DNA from: Paenibacillus agricola
Lineage (GTDB): Bacteria; Bacillota; Bacilli; Paenibacillales; NBRC-103111
Assembly (NCBI RefSeq): GCF_011440305.1
Contig: NZ_JAAOIW010000004.1
Location: forward strand, 620,001-684,000
DNA length: 64,000 nucleotides
Reading direction: 5' to 3'
Shown here in pieces: positions 8,544 to 17,592 of the stretch (within the stretch, counting starts at the first letter, position 1; every line of letters begins with the position of its first letter). The notes under the pieces were generated by a model, which was not told where the DNA came from, did no database searches, and worked only from the letters and a program-made list of their open reading frames with translations. Made by a program: the position numbers and the translations under genes.

Positions 8544-8557
8544 GGCGCTTGCCCTCC

Positions 8558-10051
8558 TTATTCCAATGTGCGAATTTTTTTGGCTTCGACCAAATCCTCT
8601 TGGGTCATTGAAAATCCTTGAAAGCCATAAGGGGGTCTTGGCTCCGTGTACACCTGGCCCTTGGAGCCGGCGATGGCATCAACAACGGTTTCCCAAGTGC
8701 GATTATTTGATTCAAACCAGATAATTCCCAGCTGGGGAAAACGCTCTAAGATCCTTAATCCTATTTTATAAATCAAGCTTTGAATAGATTCACTGCTTTC
8801 CTGATGAAAAACGGTATGGGTAATATCGCTAATTTGCTCAGGTGCTACATATCGATTGTTTTCTCCGGTTTCAGCATCCAACGCATTGGCATAGGACCAA
8901 CCGATATCCAAATAAATAAATAAAGGGCGATTGAAGCTTTCCGGCAATGTCGTGTATTCATCACGAATAAAATTGGCAAAGGAGCTGCCGCTCACTTTAA
9001 TAAGCTGAAGATTGGAAATAACCGCCGATTGCTTGACGAGCTCAATGCCCTCGCCATCTACCGAACGTTCCACCTTAACTGTAAACACTCCGCTTTCGTT
9101 GTGTGAACGACGGAATACAAGTCCACTCTCTTCAAGAGTACCATCAGCCGAAGGAACCTTCATAGGATCAAAAGGCAGCCTCTCAGCTGTAAGGTCGATC
9201 CCGTTCATATGGGCATAAGTATCCAGAAACTTCGTTGCAATAAAAAGCAGGAAGCCTTCTACAGTGCACCCTTCAAAGCTGGCAGCCTGCTGCAGAATAA
9301 AGTTTTTCATCGAATCTGTAGCTACAATCATCGAATTATCAGCCGCGGTGAAGGAAGGCAAAAACGCATCCCCACTAACTGCAATCTTGATATTCAGGGC
9401 GAATATAACATTATCTGTGCCTGTATAAGTCGATTCGGCAATAGGCTCAACCTTTAGTGGCGACACATAGGTGCGATAAACGAGCACATCCCCTTTACCA
9501 TAATACAGGGTCCTTTTATTGGACGGTTTATTCATGCCTTCGTCCTCACCACTGCCAATAATATCCTCAATTCGAAACTGGCTAATTTTTGCTATTTCAA
9601 GTAAGGCCTGCCTGATTTCTGCTTCATAATCATTGTGGAGCCTCTGCTTCATTGCTTCCAAAATGCGATCCTTCGAGCTTCCTTTCACAGCCATTATAAA
9701 AGGGAAGCCGAATTTCCTCGTGTACTCCGTATTGCATACAGTAAATTCAGTAAATTCCTCGGGAGATAGATCACTTAGGCCAGCGCCCTTTTGCTCCTGG
9801 ACAGAGGCTTCACTCATTTGCAGGCGACCTGCAAGGTCAGGATGTGCACGGATTAGAGCAAGCTGCTCCTCCCGATGTGCCAAATAAACGGCTTCAAGCA
9901 TAGTGCGATGTAAATAAAAGCGGTCCTTAAATGGGCCGTAAGGATAAGCCCTTTCAGCTACCCAAGGGGAATGCTCAAAAATCGAGCCCAATAATTCCAA
10001 AAAATCAGGTCGTGCCATTTTATTGATTTGTCCGATTGTATATAGCTTCAT
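8558..10051 (-). CDS. pucL: Bifunctional OHCU decarboxylase / urate oxidase
   Basis: 497-residue fusion as in B. subtilis PucL. Residues 1 to about 165 are OHCU decarboxylase, with the catalytic histidine in IRAHPDLAG (H70), EQKGAGL (E86) and FGFPFIMAVKG. From about residue 175 it is a cofactor-free uricase: TYTGTDN, NSMIVATDSMKNF, the GFLLFIATKFLDTY region and the C-terminal IWFESNNRTWE. Uricase oxidises urate to 5-hydroxyisourate; after HIU hydrolase (pucM) the N-terminal domain decarboxylates OHCU to S-allantoin. The start overlaps the end of pucE by four bases. The fusion order (decarboxylase first) matches Bacillus. Confidence 0.93.
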   Translation of the reverse strand: MKLYTIGQINKMARPDFLELLGSIFEHSPWVAERAYPYGPFKDRFYLHRTMLEAVYLAHREEQLALIRAHPDLAGRLQMSEASVQEQKGAGLSDLSPEEFTEFTVCNTEYTRKFGFPFIMAVKGSSKDRILEAMKQRLHNDYEAEIRQALLEIAKISQFRIEDIIGSGEDEGMNKPSNKRTLYYGKGDVLVYRTYVSPLKVEPIAESTYTGTDNVIFALNIKIAVSGDAFLPSFTAADNSMIVATDSMKNFILQQAASFEGCTVEGFLLFIATKFLDTYAHMNGIDLTAERLPFDPMKVPSADGTLEESGLVFRRSHNESGVFTVKVERSVDGEGIELVKQSAVISNLQLIKVSGSSFANFIRDEYTTLPESFNRPLFIYLDIGWSYANALDAETGENNRYVAPEQISDITHTVFHQESSESIQSLIYKIGLRILERFPQLGIIWFESNNRTWETVVDAIAGSKGQVYTEPRPPYGFQGFSMTQEDLVEAKKIRTLE

Positions 10052-10599
10052 CTTGGATGCTCACACCTTTCGCGCCCAGCACAGCAGCCAGTCGAGTTCA
10101 TACCTTTAACAGCGGCATTCGCTGCACGCAGGATGCCTCCATAACCCGTACAACGGCATAGATTACCGGAAAGCCCTTCTTCTAGCTGTTCAGCTGTCGG
10201 ATTCGGATTATGTTCCAACAGCCCCGCCATCGAAATAACCATACCAGGAGTGCAGTACCCGCATTGAAAGCCGCCTTCATCCAAAAAAGCTTGCTGCACG
10301 GGATGAAGCTGGTTGCCATCAGAAAGCCCTTCAATGGTAGTAAGGCTACGTCCTTCAACTTGGTAGGCCATCAGCAAACAGGAATTCATCGGTTCCCCAT
10401 CAACCAGAATCATACAAGCTCCACAGCGCCCAATCTCACACGATAGCTTGGTGCCCGTCATATCCAAATCCTCACGTAGTATATCAACAACTCTCCGAGT
10501 CGTGGGTACATCAAGCTCTAAAAGCTGGCCATTTAAAGTGCAGCGAAGTGGCGCACCTTGCGTTTCGTTTATCAGATCAGTTGGAGGCTGTTGTTTCAT
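10048..10599 (-). CDS. pucE: Xanthine dehydrogenase, [2Fe-2S] subunit
   Basis: Small iron-sulfur subunit of the three-part xanthine dehydrogenase, passing electrons from the molybdenum site to FAD. Two cluster motifs are visible: plant-ferredoxin-like CEIGRCGAC with a later C (C62, C67, C70, C82 in the longest ORF) and the C-terminal CGYC...CRC set (C121, C124, C156, C158). The longest ORF starts at 10623, but its first residues (LGGGSGI) are a translated ribosome site; the ATG at 10599, following GGGAGGGAGTGGGATC, is preferred and leaves a 23-base overlap with pucD. The extra C-terminal tail contains three more cysteines (GCCAGRERC) with no obvious role. Confidence 0.92.
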   Translation of the reverse strand: MKQQPPTDLINETQGAPLRCTLNGQLLELDVPTTRRVVDILREDLDMTGTKLSCEIGRCGACMILVDGEPMNSCLLMAYQVEGRSLTTIEGLSDGNQLHPVQQAFLDEGGFQCGYCTPGMVISMAGLLEHNPNPTAEQLEEGLSGNLCRCTGYGGILRAANAAVKGMNSTGCCAGRERCEHPR

Positions 10600-12895
10600 G
10601 ATCCCACTCCCTCCCCCAAGCATAAGGTTGATCCGACAGCAATTCCTCTGGACGGATTGGTAATTGTGATACCCATTTGCCTACTGCATGATAGACAGCA
10701 GCTGTAATAGCTGGCGCTACTGCTACTGTCCCAATTTCACCTACACCACGCGGGCCAAAAGCATCGCCCTCAGGTAAAGCTTCAATCGCATCGAGCTCAA
10801 ACTTCCAAGGCGTATCCTTAATTGTTGGAATTAAATACGTATCCAGATTATTCGTCTTATACAGCCCTTCGTTCATTACTGCATCCTCCGTCAGAGTAAA
10901 TCCGAGCGCCATATTACTGGCTCCTTCGATTTGCCCGACAAAGCCCATCGGATTCACTACCGGCCCTGCGGCCACTGCATGGTATTGATCAACCACTTTC
11001 ACCTGGCCTGTTAGCAGGTTAACCTCAACCTCAACAGCCAATGCCGTATAGGTGTGCAAGAAGTGGGCTCCGATAATGGGATCCGGTGTTGTTGGGAATT
11101 GAAACTCCGTTTCACATTCAATGAGAGCCTCAGCTTGCCTCGCCACATCCAAATAGCTAATGAGCAATTCCCCAGCTTTATTGTAAATCCCTCCCTGTCC
11201 AGTTGACAAGAAATCGGCAGATAAATCCGTTAACAAGGAAGCTTGGTGCAAAATCTGTTGTGTAAATTGCGGCCCCAGCCTTGATAGCGATTGCCACATC
11301 ATGCTTGTTGCCCTTGATGCGGTAGTCGAGCCGCTATGTGGAACCCGAGCGGTATCTCCAATGACTAGCTCCAAGTCTTCCTTACTGCAGCCAAATCGCT
11401 CGATCATCATAATTTGCAAGGAAGCCAGCAGCCCTTGACCAAACTCCTCATAGCCAAAAGCGACTTCAAGCTTGCCCTCCGCATTCAGCTTTAAGCGGCC
11501 TCCGGCAGGGTCCGGCAGCCCAAAACCAAGACCTGAGCCATGCATAGCAATGGCGGCGCCAATCCCTCGGCGTATCCAGGGAGCACCAGGACCGCCTGCA
11601 TCTGCGCTGATGCCTGACAGCCGTTTATCGCTGCGCTTGGCCATCAGCTTCGAGCCCGCTACCGATTCCCACACCTGCCTTGCTCCCTCTGTCGGCACGA
11701 TACGCTGGTCGTAAGGTCCCGGCGAATCCGTGTCCCGAAGATTACGGCGTCTAAGCTCCCATGGCTCCAGCCCTGCCAGCTCGGCCAGGCGGTCTAACTG
11801 CCCTTCCAAGGCAAATATGACTTGATTGCCGCCGAATCCGCGGAATTCACCGGACACTCCGTTATTCGTATAAACAGAGACACCCGCCAGTGATACATGG
11901 GGGATCAAATAGGGACCTTGAGCATGTTCGGTCGAGAAATTAAGCACGGGGGCACCCAATGTTGCGTAGGCGCCTGTATCTGCAACGATACTCACCTCAT
12001 GGGCTATAAGCAGCCCGGATGCATCCATGCCTGTTTTCATCGTAACCTTCATCGGATGCCGCTTCAAGCCGGAGCGAACCGACTCAAACCGAGAGTTGTG
12101 GATTTTGACGGGACGCCCGCTTTTCAGTGCAAGCAATGCGCCAAAGGATTGGATATTCAGCTCATCCTTCCCACCGAAGGAGCCGCCAATGGGACTCGAT
12201 ACAACACGGATATCGGCTTCTGGAATGGCCAAAATTCGCGCAAGCTGCATCTGGTCCTTAAAGCCATGCTGGGTAGCCGCATATACAGTTAGGCGTCCAT
12301 CTTCCTCAGGTATAAACAGACCCCCTTCCGTTTCCATATAAGCGTGCATTTGTCGAGGTGTCAGATACGTATTCTCCGTCACAAAAACGCATTCCGCAAA
12401 CGCATTCCCGCTGTTACCGCGTGCATATTCGGTACGGTGGAGCACATTGCCCTCTGGATGCAATTGGGGAGCATCCTCCCTTAGCCCTGCTTCAGGGCTA
12501 TCGACCACCGGAAGAGGTTCATAGGTGACCTCAATTAAAGATAGTGCATAATCAGCCAGCTCTTCAGTTTCTGCGGCAACAGCAGCCACTGCATCGCCAA
12601 TATATCGAACGCGATCCTCGCACAATACCGGCTGGTCGGGGAATGCAATCCCGAAGCGGTTCATTCCCGGAACATCCTGATGGGTAATGACCGCGTGGAC
12701 ACCGGCAAGCGCCAAGGCTCGTTTAGTATCAATCCTTATAATGATGGCATGCGCATAAGTGCTTCTTAATATTTTACCAACCAGCATGCCGGGAAGCTGC
12801 ATGTCAGTTAAATAGGTCAGCTGGCCGGTAACCTTATCCGGGCCATCTGGACGAACGTGCCAGCGCCCTCCTGCCGTATCTTTATCTAGCAGCAT
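10577..12895 (-). CDS. pucD: Xanthine dehydrogenase, molybdenum-binding subunit
   Basis: Large catalytic subunit (about 772 residues from the preferred start) that hydroxylates hypoxanthine and xanthine to urate at the molybdopterin site. Motifs of the xanthine oxidase family include the N-terminal hammerhead domain (KVTGQLTYLTDMQLPGML), GGSFGGKDE, FRGFGGNQ, EEFGQGLLASLQ and, near the end, GPRGVGEIGT with the catalytic glutamate. The ORF extends to 12955 inside pucC, but the ATG at 12895 has a GAGGCGGG site and lies 16 bases after the pucC stop, so it is the likely start. The mature enzyme would need the sulfurated cofactor supplied through pucA and pucB upstream. Confidence 0.92.
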   Translation of the reverse strand: MLLDKDTAGGRWHVRPDGPDKVTGQLTYLTDMQLPGMLVGKILRSTYAHAIIIRIDTKRALALAGVHAVITHQDVPGMNRFGIAFPDQPVLCEDRVRYIGDAVAAVAAETEELADYALSLIEVTYEPLPVVDSPEAGLREDAPQLHPEGNVLHRTEYARGNSGNAFAECVFVTENTYLTPRQMHAYMETEGGLFIPEEDGRLTVYAATQHGFKDQMQLARILAIPEADIRVVSSPIGGSFGGKDELNIQSFGALLALKSGRPVKIHNSRFESVRSGLKRHPMKVTMKTGMDASGLLIAHEVSIVADTGAYATLGAPVLNFSTEHAQGPYLIPHVSLAGVSVYTNNGVSGEFRGFGGNQVIFALEGQLDRLAELAGLEPWELRRRNLRDTDSPGPYDQRIVPTEGARQVWESVAGSKLMAKRSDKRLSGISADAGGPGAPWIRRGIGAAIAMHGSGLGFGLPDPAGGRLKLNAEGKLEVAFGYEEFGQGLLASLQIMMIERFGCSKEDLELVIGDTARVPHSGSTTASRATSMMWQSLSRLGPQFTQQILHQASLLTDLSADFLSTGQGGIYNKAGELLISYLDVARQAEALIECETEFQFPTTPDPIIGAHFLHTYTALAVEVEVNLLTGQVKVVDQYHAVAAGPVVNPMGFVGQIEGASNMALGFTLTEDAVMNEGLYKTNNLDTYLIPTIKDTPWKFELDAIEALPEGDAFGPRGVGEIGTVAVAPAITAAVYHAVGKWVSQLPIRPEELLSDQPYAWGREWDHETTASN

Positions 12896-12911
12896 GATGA
12901 TCCCGCCTCTC

Positions 12912-13814
12912 TTATGATGATTTATTAATAATTTGGCTCCAGAGCATCGCAACAATCAAATTAGCTGCTGTACGTTTTCGATAAGTGTTGGAAGAAAAGG
13001 CATCTGTGCCCCCATCAAATTGATTCATCACCGCTTGATGAATTGGCTCGGCTACATTTGTACTCCAGCACGCGCCTTCCAGCAACGCTTCAGCATCGGA
13101 TAGGCGGACTGTTATGGCAGCCGCGCTGCCTGCGGCTAAGCGAACTTCGTGGATCACTCCTGACATGTCTAACCCAAATGCCCCGGCTACAGTTACAACA
13201 GAAGGGCAAAAGCCTTCTCTACGCCCTACTTTTTCATAAAAGGTATGGACCTTATGTGGTGACGCCTGTGAAGCTTTGGGGCGGCTCCAGCGTATTTCCA
13301 GCAAAATTCGCTCTTCCTTGACCGCGCCTTTTGCGCTTCTTTGCAGGGTCCATTCTTCCACGGATTGGACTTCGCTCGATTGGCCATTAAACCATATCAA
13401 TTGTGCACCGCTTGCGACCAGCGCAGGTATCGAATCCCCTACTGTTGAAAGTATATTTCCTCCAAGCGTTGCTTGCCTGCGGATCGAAGGTGCGGCAATA
13501 TTGCGGCAGGCATCCTTCAGCAATTGTGGCGTTTCCTCCTTAAGCTGGCAATCTGCCAGCGTTATACCCGCGCCTATGCTAATTTCCATATTATTACTAT
13601 AGCATCGATGGAGCTCAGGAATCGCTTCGAGACTAATCAAATGAGCGGGCATGCTTGCTGTGCCCGACTCCCATTGTGTCCTTAGAAGCGACCCTCCGGA
13701 TACAAAAACGGCTTGACCCTTCAATGCTTGCTTCAGCTTCCATGCTTCCGTTAGCGAACGAGGCTGCCATACGCGCTTGTAACTTTCAGGAACTGGACTG
13801 CTTCCCATAGCCAT
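12912..13814 (-). CDS. pucC: Xanthine dehydrogenase, FAD-binding subunit
   Basis: 300-residue medium subunit of molybdenum hydroxylases. It binds FAD and passes electrons to NAD. The FAD motifs are FVSGGSLLR near residue 40 and RQATLGGNILSTVGDS at 113-128; the C-terminal CO-dehydrogenase flavoprotein domain follows from about residue 190. An AGGAGG site precedes the ATG by seven bases. It begins 16 bases after the importer permease gene, tying transport and oxidation together, and is followed by pucD and pucE, the standard three-subunit set. Confidence 0.92.
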   Translation of the reverse strand: MAMGSSPVPESYKRVWQPRSLTEAWKLKQALKGQAVFVSGGSLLRTQWESGTASMPAHLISLEAIPELHRCYSNNMEISIGAGITLADCQLKEETPQLLKDACRNIAAPSIRRQATLGGNILSTVGDSIPALVASGAQLIWFNGQSSEVQSVEEWTLQRSAKGAVKEERILLEIRWSRPKASQASPHKVHTFYEKVGRREGFCPSVVTVAGAFGLDMSGVIHEVRLAAGSAAAITVRLSDAEALLEGACWSTNVAEPIHQAVMNQFDGGTDAFSSNTYRKRTAANLIVAMLWSQIINKSS

Positions 13815-13830
13815 ATGTTGTCCTCCTCAG

Positions 13831-14766
13831 TTAATGGCGTTGCTCCCGTAAATAAGGAGTTCCTAATGCTTCTGGCTGGCCAGAAGGCTTGTTGCGTGTT
13901 TTCCAGCCTACATACATCAATACTATAATGGTGATCATATAAGGGATCATTTTCAAGAAATAAGAAGGAATCTCCGTGCCTGTCAGTTGAATTCGAAAAC
14001 CAAGTGCATCGAGACCGCCAAATAAATAAGCGGCAAACAAAGCACGCACTGGATTCCAGCGGGCAAAAATAATAAGAGCAATGGCGATCCACCCGCGCCC
14101 TGCAGTCATGCCTTCCACCCAGCTGGAGGAAAAAGCAAGCAGTAAATACCCTCCGGCCAGCCCCATCAGCATCGAGCCGGCGATCACATAAGCGTACCGG
14201 TACAAGGTAACAGGAATTCCCATGACATCAGCTGTTCCTGGACTGTCGCCAACCGCACGAAGATGCAAGCCCCACGAGGTACGGAAAATTAACAGGTGAA
14301 GCACAATAACAAGCACAAAGCTGAACCAGACGAAAACATCCTGATGGGCGAATAGCTTGCCAAGCAAGGGCACTGAATCCAACCAAGTCATATCAAGCTT
14401 AGGCAGCTTTCCAGGAACAGGATTCCCACTGAACGGCTTGCCCAGATAGGCACTTAAGCCTGTTCCGAACAACGTTATGCCCAGTCCACTAACGGTTTGA
14501 TTGGCATGGAGCGTCACCGTAAGCAAGGCATGAAGGGCTCCTAAAAGTGCTGTGCCTAGCAAAGCTACAACGATAGCCAGCCCCAGGCTTCCCGATTGTA
14601 AATAAGTCATACAGGTGAGAACGGCACCCATTAGCATAATCCCTTCGGTACCCAGGTTAATAATGCCAGACCGTTCCGATAAAATCCCGCCAAGCGCTGC
14701 CAGCAACAGCGGGGTTCCTGCAGATATCGCGGCAACCAGCAAACTTGTCATAAAGTCCAATATCAT
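13831..14766 (-). CDS. ABC permease of BMP-type nucleoside/purine importer (second permease)
   Basis: 311-residue, strongly hydrophobic permease of the branched-chain/ribose-like family (BPD_transp_2). It is recognised by LGGILSERSGIINLGTEGIM near residues 25-45, typical of the second permease of BmpA-dependent guanosine/nucleoside importers such as B. subtilis NupQ (YufQ). About eight to ten membrane segments can be read. A GGAAGGGG site lies directly upstream. It forms a complete importer with the preceding three genes. Sitting inside the puc operon, its substrate is probably a purine, purine nucleoside or ureide; sequence alone does not decide which. Confidence 0.88.
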   Translation of the reverse strand: MILDFMTSLLVAAISAGTPLLLAALGGILSERSGIINLGTEGIMLMGAVLTCMTYLQSGSLGLAIVVALLGTALLGALHALLTVTLHANQTVSGLGITLFGTGLSAYLGKPFSGNPVPGKLPKLDMTWLDSVPLLGKLFAHQDVFVWFSFVLVIVLHLLIFRTSWGLHLRAVGDSPGTADVMGIPVTLYRYAYVIAGSMLMGLAGGYLLLAFSSSWVEGMTAGRGWIAIALIIFARWNPVRALFAAYLFGGLDALGFRIQLTGTEIPSYFLKMIPYMITIIVLMYVGWKTRNKPSGQPEALGTPYLREQRH

Positions 14767-14784
14767 CGCCCCTTCCCGTGTCGC

Positions 14785-15918
14785 TTATGCTTTTACGCTA
14801 GGCAGGCTGCGTTGCAGTCTATAGCGTCCTAAATGATCGCCTGCGATCAGGAAAAATAGGATAGAGCCCTGAAGCATCAAGGATAATGATGCGGGTAAAC
14901 CAATCGTTTGGACACTGTAGCCACCAACAATAAGTCCACCAAACAGCACAGAAGAAATAATAAGCCCAACCGGATTCAGCTTCGCTAGCCAAGCAACGAT
15001 AATAGCCGTGTAGCCATAGCCTGGAGATAATCCATACATCAAACGATGCGTAACCCCGGAAACCTCGCTCATGCCAGCTAATCCGGCCAAACCGCCACTA
15101 ATGAGCATAACGATAAAGATATGTTTATTTACCGCTATTCCGGCATAAATGGCTGCATTAGGATTCGCTCCAAGCAATCTCAGCTCATAGCCCCATCTTG
15201 TATACTTCATCCAGATCGCATAAATCACGACCGCAATCAAGCCGAAGATCAGTCCCATATGGAGCCGTGTCCCGCCCAAAGTAAGCAGCTGTTGGCCTAA
15301 TGAAAAGATGGGGGTGCCCGGAAAATTCATCCCTTTCGGATCCTTCCAGGGCCCGTATACAAAATAATCCATCAATAATATCGCAATATAATTGAGCATC
15401 AGCGAAGTGATCAACTCGTTGACCCGGAATACAGTACGAGGTATGGCGGTGAGCATGCCCCAGAACGCTCCACATGCAATTCCAGCGATCATCATCACCG
15501 GTATTGACCATGCCCCTGATAAATCCGGCCACCCTATAGTAATTGCTGTAGCGCCCAAGGCTCCGGCAATAAATTGCCCTTCTGCCCCAATGTTCCAGAT
15601 CCCAATACGGTACGCGATGGAAACGCCGAGACCACAAAGCAGCAGCGGAATAGCTTTTACTAAGGTTTCACTAAAGCCGTAGCTGGAGCCGAAGGCGCCG
15701 GTGAACATTTTGGCATAAACCGTGATCGGATTCATGCCGTTAAGCCCGATGAATAACGCACAGAACAAAAGCGCTAATAGAATAGAAACTACCGGCACCC
15801 ACCAAGCGGTGGACGGGCTCGGACTTAACGCCCATTGCAACTTGCGTTTGGGCTCTCCTCCTTTAGTATCCAAAGAACCCTTTATTGGGATTTGTATAGA
15901 TGAGGGGTCCTTACTCAT
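14785..15918 (-). CDS. ABC permease of BMP-type nucleoside/purine importer (first permease)
   Basis: 377-residue membrane protein, counterpart of B. subtilis NupP (YufP). A cytoplasmic N-terminus of about 40 residues (polar, KGSLDTKGGEPKRK) precedes the first membrane helix. The family region YRIGIWNIGAEGQFIAGALG lies at about residues 105-124. It overlaps the ATPase gene by four bases (15915-15918) and is followed 18 bases later by the second permease. The heterodimeric pore with one double-length ATPase is the usual arrangement for this family. Confidence 0.88.
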   Translation of the reverse strand: MSKDPSSIQIPIKGSLDTKGGEPKRKLQWALSPSPSTAWWVPVVSILLALLFCALFIGLNGMNPITVYAKMFTGAFGSSYGFSETLVKAIPLLLCGLGVSIAYRIGIWNIGAEGQFIAGALGATAITIGWPDLSGAWSIPVMMIAGIACGAFWGMLTAIPRTVFRVNELITSLMLNYIAILLMDYFVYGPWKDPKGMNFPGTPIFSLGQQLLTLGGTRLHMGLIFGLIAVVIYAIWMKYTRWGYELRLLGANPNAAIYAGIAVNKHIFIVMLISGGLAGLAGMSEVSGVTHRLMYGLSPGYGYTAIIVAWLAKLNPVGLIISSVLFGGLIVGGYSVQTIGLPASLSLMLQGSILFFLIAGDHLGRYRLQRSLPSVKA

Positions 15919-17459
15919 ACCGCTTCCCCTCCTCTTTCATCAATGCCAGCCATGGCCAGGCCAATTCTTGAGCGGTCAAAATCACCGGCAATAAACTCTT
16001 CCTGGATACGACCATTGAATAACACTAAAATCCGATCGGCAAGCTTTAGGATTTCATCCAGATCCTCGGAGATAAGCAGAATCCCGGCCCCTCCATCAGA
16101 GAGGTCGCATAACATTTGCTGTACACTCATTGTAGCGCCAACATCCAGCCCTTGAGTAGGATGGACGGCTACCATGAGCTTGGGCTTTTGCTCCGCTTCA
16201 CGTGCCAGCACAAGCTTTTGCTGGTTGCCTCCCGATAACATACGGACCGGTGTATCCAGCCCTGCTGTTTTCACTTCATATTCACTTACAAGCCCATCGG
16301 ACCAGAGCCGATTCGGTTTGCGAAGCAGAAAGCCGAATTTGGAGCGCAGCGAGCTGCGGTAGGATTTGAATAGCAGATTGTCCACCACATCCAACGAGCC
16401 GGCCAAGCCGCTTTTCATCCGATTTTCGGGAATATGCGCTACTCCATGCTCAATCAGCTTACGCACCGATGGTTTTTGCAGATCAAACTCATCATAGGTG
16501 ACTCGACCAGCGGACTGCCAGGCCCGCAAACCCGTTAATGCCTCTGCCAATTCCTTTTGCCCATTGCCCGCTACGCCTGCTACACCTACAATTTCGCCAC
16601 GCCCTACATCAAAGGTTAATCCGTCGAGCGCTTTACGCCCATTGTCAGCATTAACATGCAGATCCGTGACTGAAAGCGCCGTACCCGAAATATTACGCTT
16701 CCGGTTAATCATAACAGTCTCCAAGGTGCGGCCTACCATTAAACGAGCCAATTCCTCCTCCGAGGTTTCCTCCTTGAGGACGGAGGCAATCATCGTGCCT
16801 TTGCGCATAATTGACATCACATCAGCGACCGCCATGACCTCTTTTAATTTATGGGTCGTAATAATCACGGTTTTGCCATCCGCCTTCATCGCTCTTAACG
16901 TTCGAAAAAGCTCGTCAGCCTCTCCCGGAGTCAATACCGATGTTGGCTCATCCAAAATAATGATTTGTGCACCCCTGTATAAGGTTTTCACAATTTCCAC
17001 ACGCTGCTGCTCGCCAACCGACAACTGCCATATTGGACGCGAAAGCGGTATGCTCAACCCAAACTTTTCGCACAGCTCCTCAAGCTCCTGCAGCTTTTTA
17101 CTCATCCAAGCTCCGCCACGCCAAATGCTGCCGCGCTCACCCAATACGATATTTTCCGCTGCTGTCATCCCAGCCACCAATCGAAAATGCTGGTGCACCA
17201 TACCGATCCCAAGCTTCATCGCATCCTTAGGACTACGAATTTGCTCCTGCTTGCCACGAATATGAATTTCGCCATCATCCGCACGGTACACACCAGAGAG
17301 GATCGACATAATGGTGCTTTTGCCAGCTCCATTCTCGCCGAGCAATGCATGAATTTCGCCATTCTTAGCCGCAAAATCGATATCATCGTTGGCCACAACC
17401 GATCCGAACCGTTTGACAATCCGTTTCATATCAACTGCGTAATCACCGTAATCCCCCAT
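15915..17459 (-). CDS. ABC importer ATPase, double nucleotide-binding domain (BMP-type)
   Basis: About 514 residues with two ABC domains in tandem. The first has a full Walker A (LLGENGAGKSTIMSIL), signature LSVGEQQRVEI and Walker B IIILDEPTSVL. The second has the degenerate P-loop GVAGVAGNGQKEL and signature MLSGGNQQKLVLAREAE, as in sugar and nucleoside importers (NupO/YufO, RbsA). The longest ORF opens with a GTG at 17492; the ATG at 17459 after AAAAAAGGGG gives an N-terminus (GDYGDYAVDMKRIVKRFG) that matches the family better. It lies between the binding protein, from which it is separated by a hairpin, and the two permeases. Confidence 0.88.
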   Translation of the reverse strand: MGDYGDYAVDMKRIVKRFGSVVANDDIDFAAKNGEIHALLGENGAGKSTIMSILSGVYRADDGEIHIRGKQEQIRSPKDAMKLGIGMVHQHFRLVAGMTAAENIVLGERGSIWRGGAWMSKKLQELEELCEKFGLSIPLSRPIWQLSVGEQQRVEIVKTLYRGAQIIILDEPTSVLTPGEADELFRTLRAMKADGKTVIITTHKLKEVMAVADVMSIMRKGTMIASVLKEETSEEELARLMVGRTLETVMINRKRNISGTALSVTDLHVNADNGRKALDGLTFDVGRGEIVGVAGVAGNGQKELAEALTGLRAWQSAGRVTYDEFDLQKPSVRKLIEHGVAHIPENRMKSGLAGSLDVVDNLLFKSYRSSLRSKFGFLLRKPNRLWSDGLVSEYEVKTAGLDTPVRMLSGGNQQKLVLAREAEQKPKLMVAVHPTQGLDVGATMSVQQMLCDLSDGGAGILLISEDLDEILKLADRILVLFNGRIQEEFIAGDFDRSRIGLAMAGIDERGGEAV

Positions 17460-17539
17460 GGAGCAAAACCCCTTTTTTCTGCTAGGAGCCACCGAATAAC
17501 CGCATGATTATTCGATATTCCTTAGTCCCGGTTAACACA

Positions 17540-17565
17540 AATCCCCTCATTTCCATGAAGGGATT
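17540..17565 (-). other. Strong hairpin between binding-protein and ATPase genes
   Basis: AATCCCCTCAT and ATGAAGGGATT form a stem of ten pairs out of eleven with a TTCC loop. On the minus strand it is followed by TTGTGTTAACC rather than a U-run, so it is not a classic terminator. It may protect the upstream lipoprotein mRNA or partly attenuate transcription, as often happens after binding-protein genes. Confidence 0.55.
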
Positions 17566-17592
17566 CGTGCGTGGTTTGTAGCTAAGCTTGTA

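Noticed and set aside
16498-17265. 255-residue plus-strand ORF opposite the importer ATPase
   Set aside because: Shadow frame; the minus strand carries two complete ABC domains.
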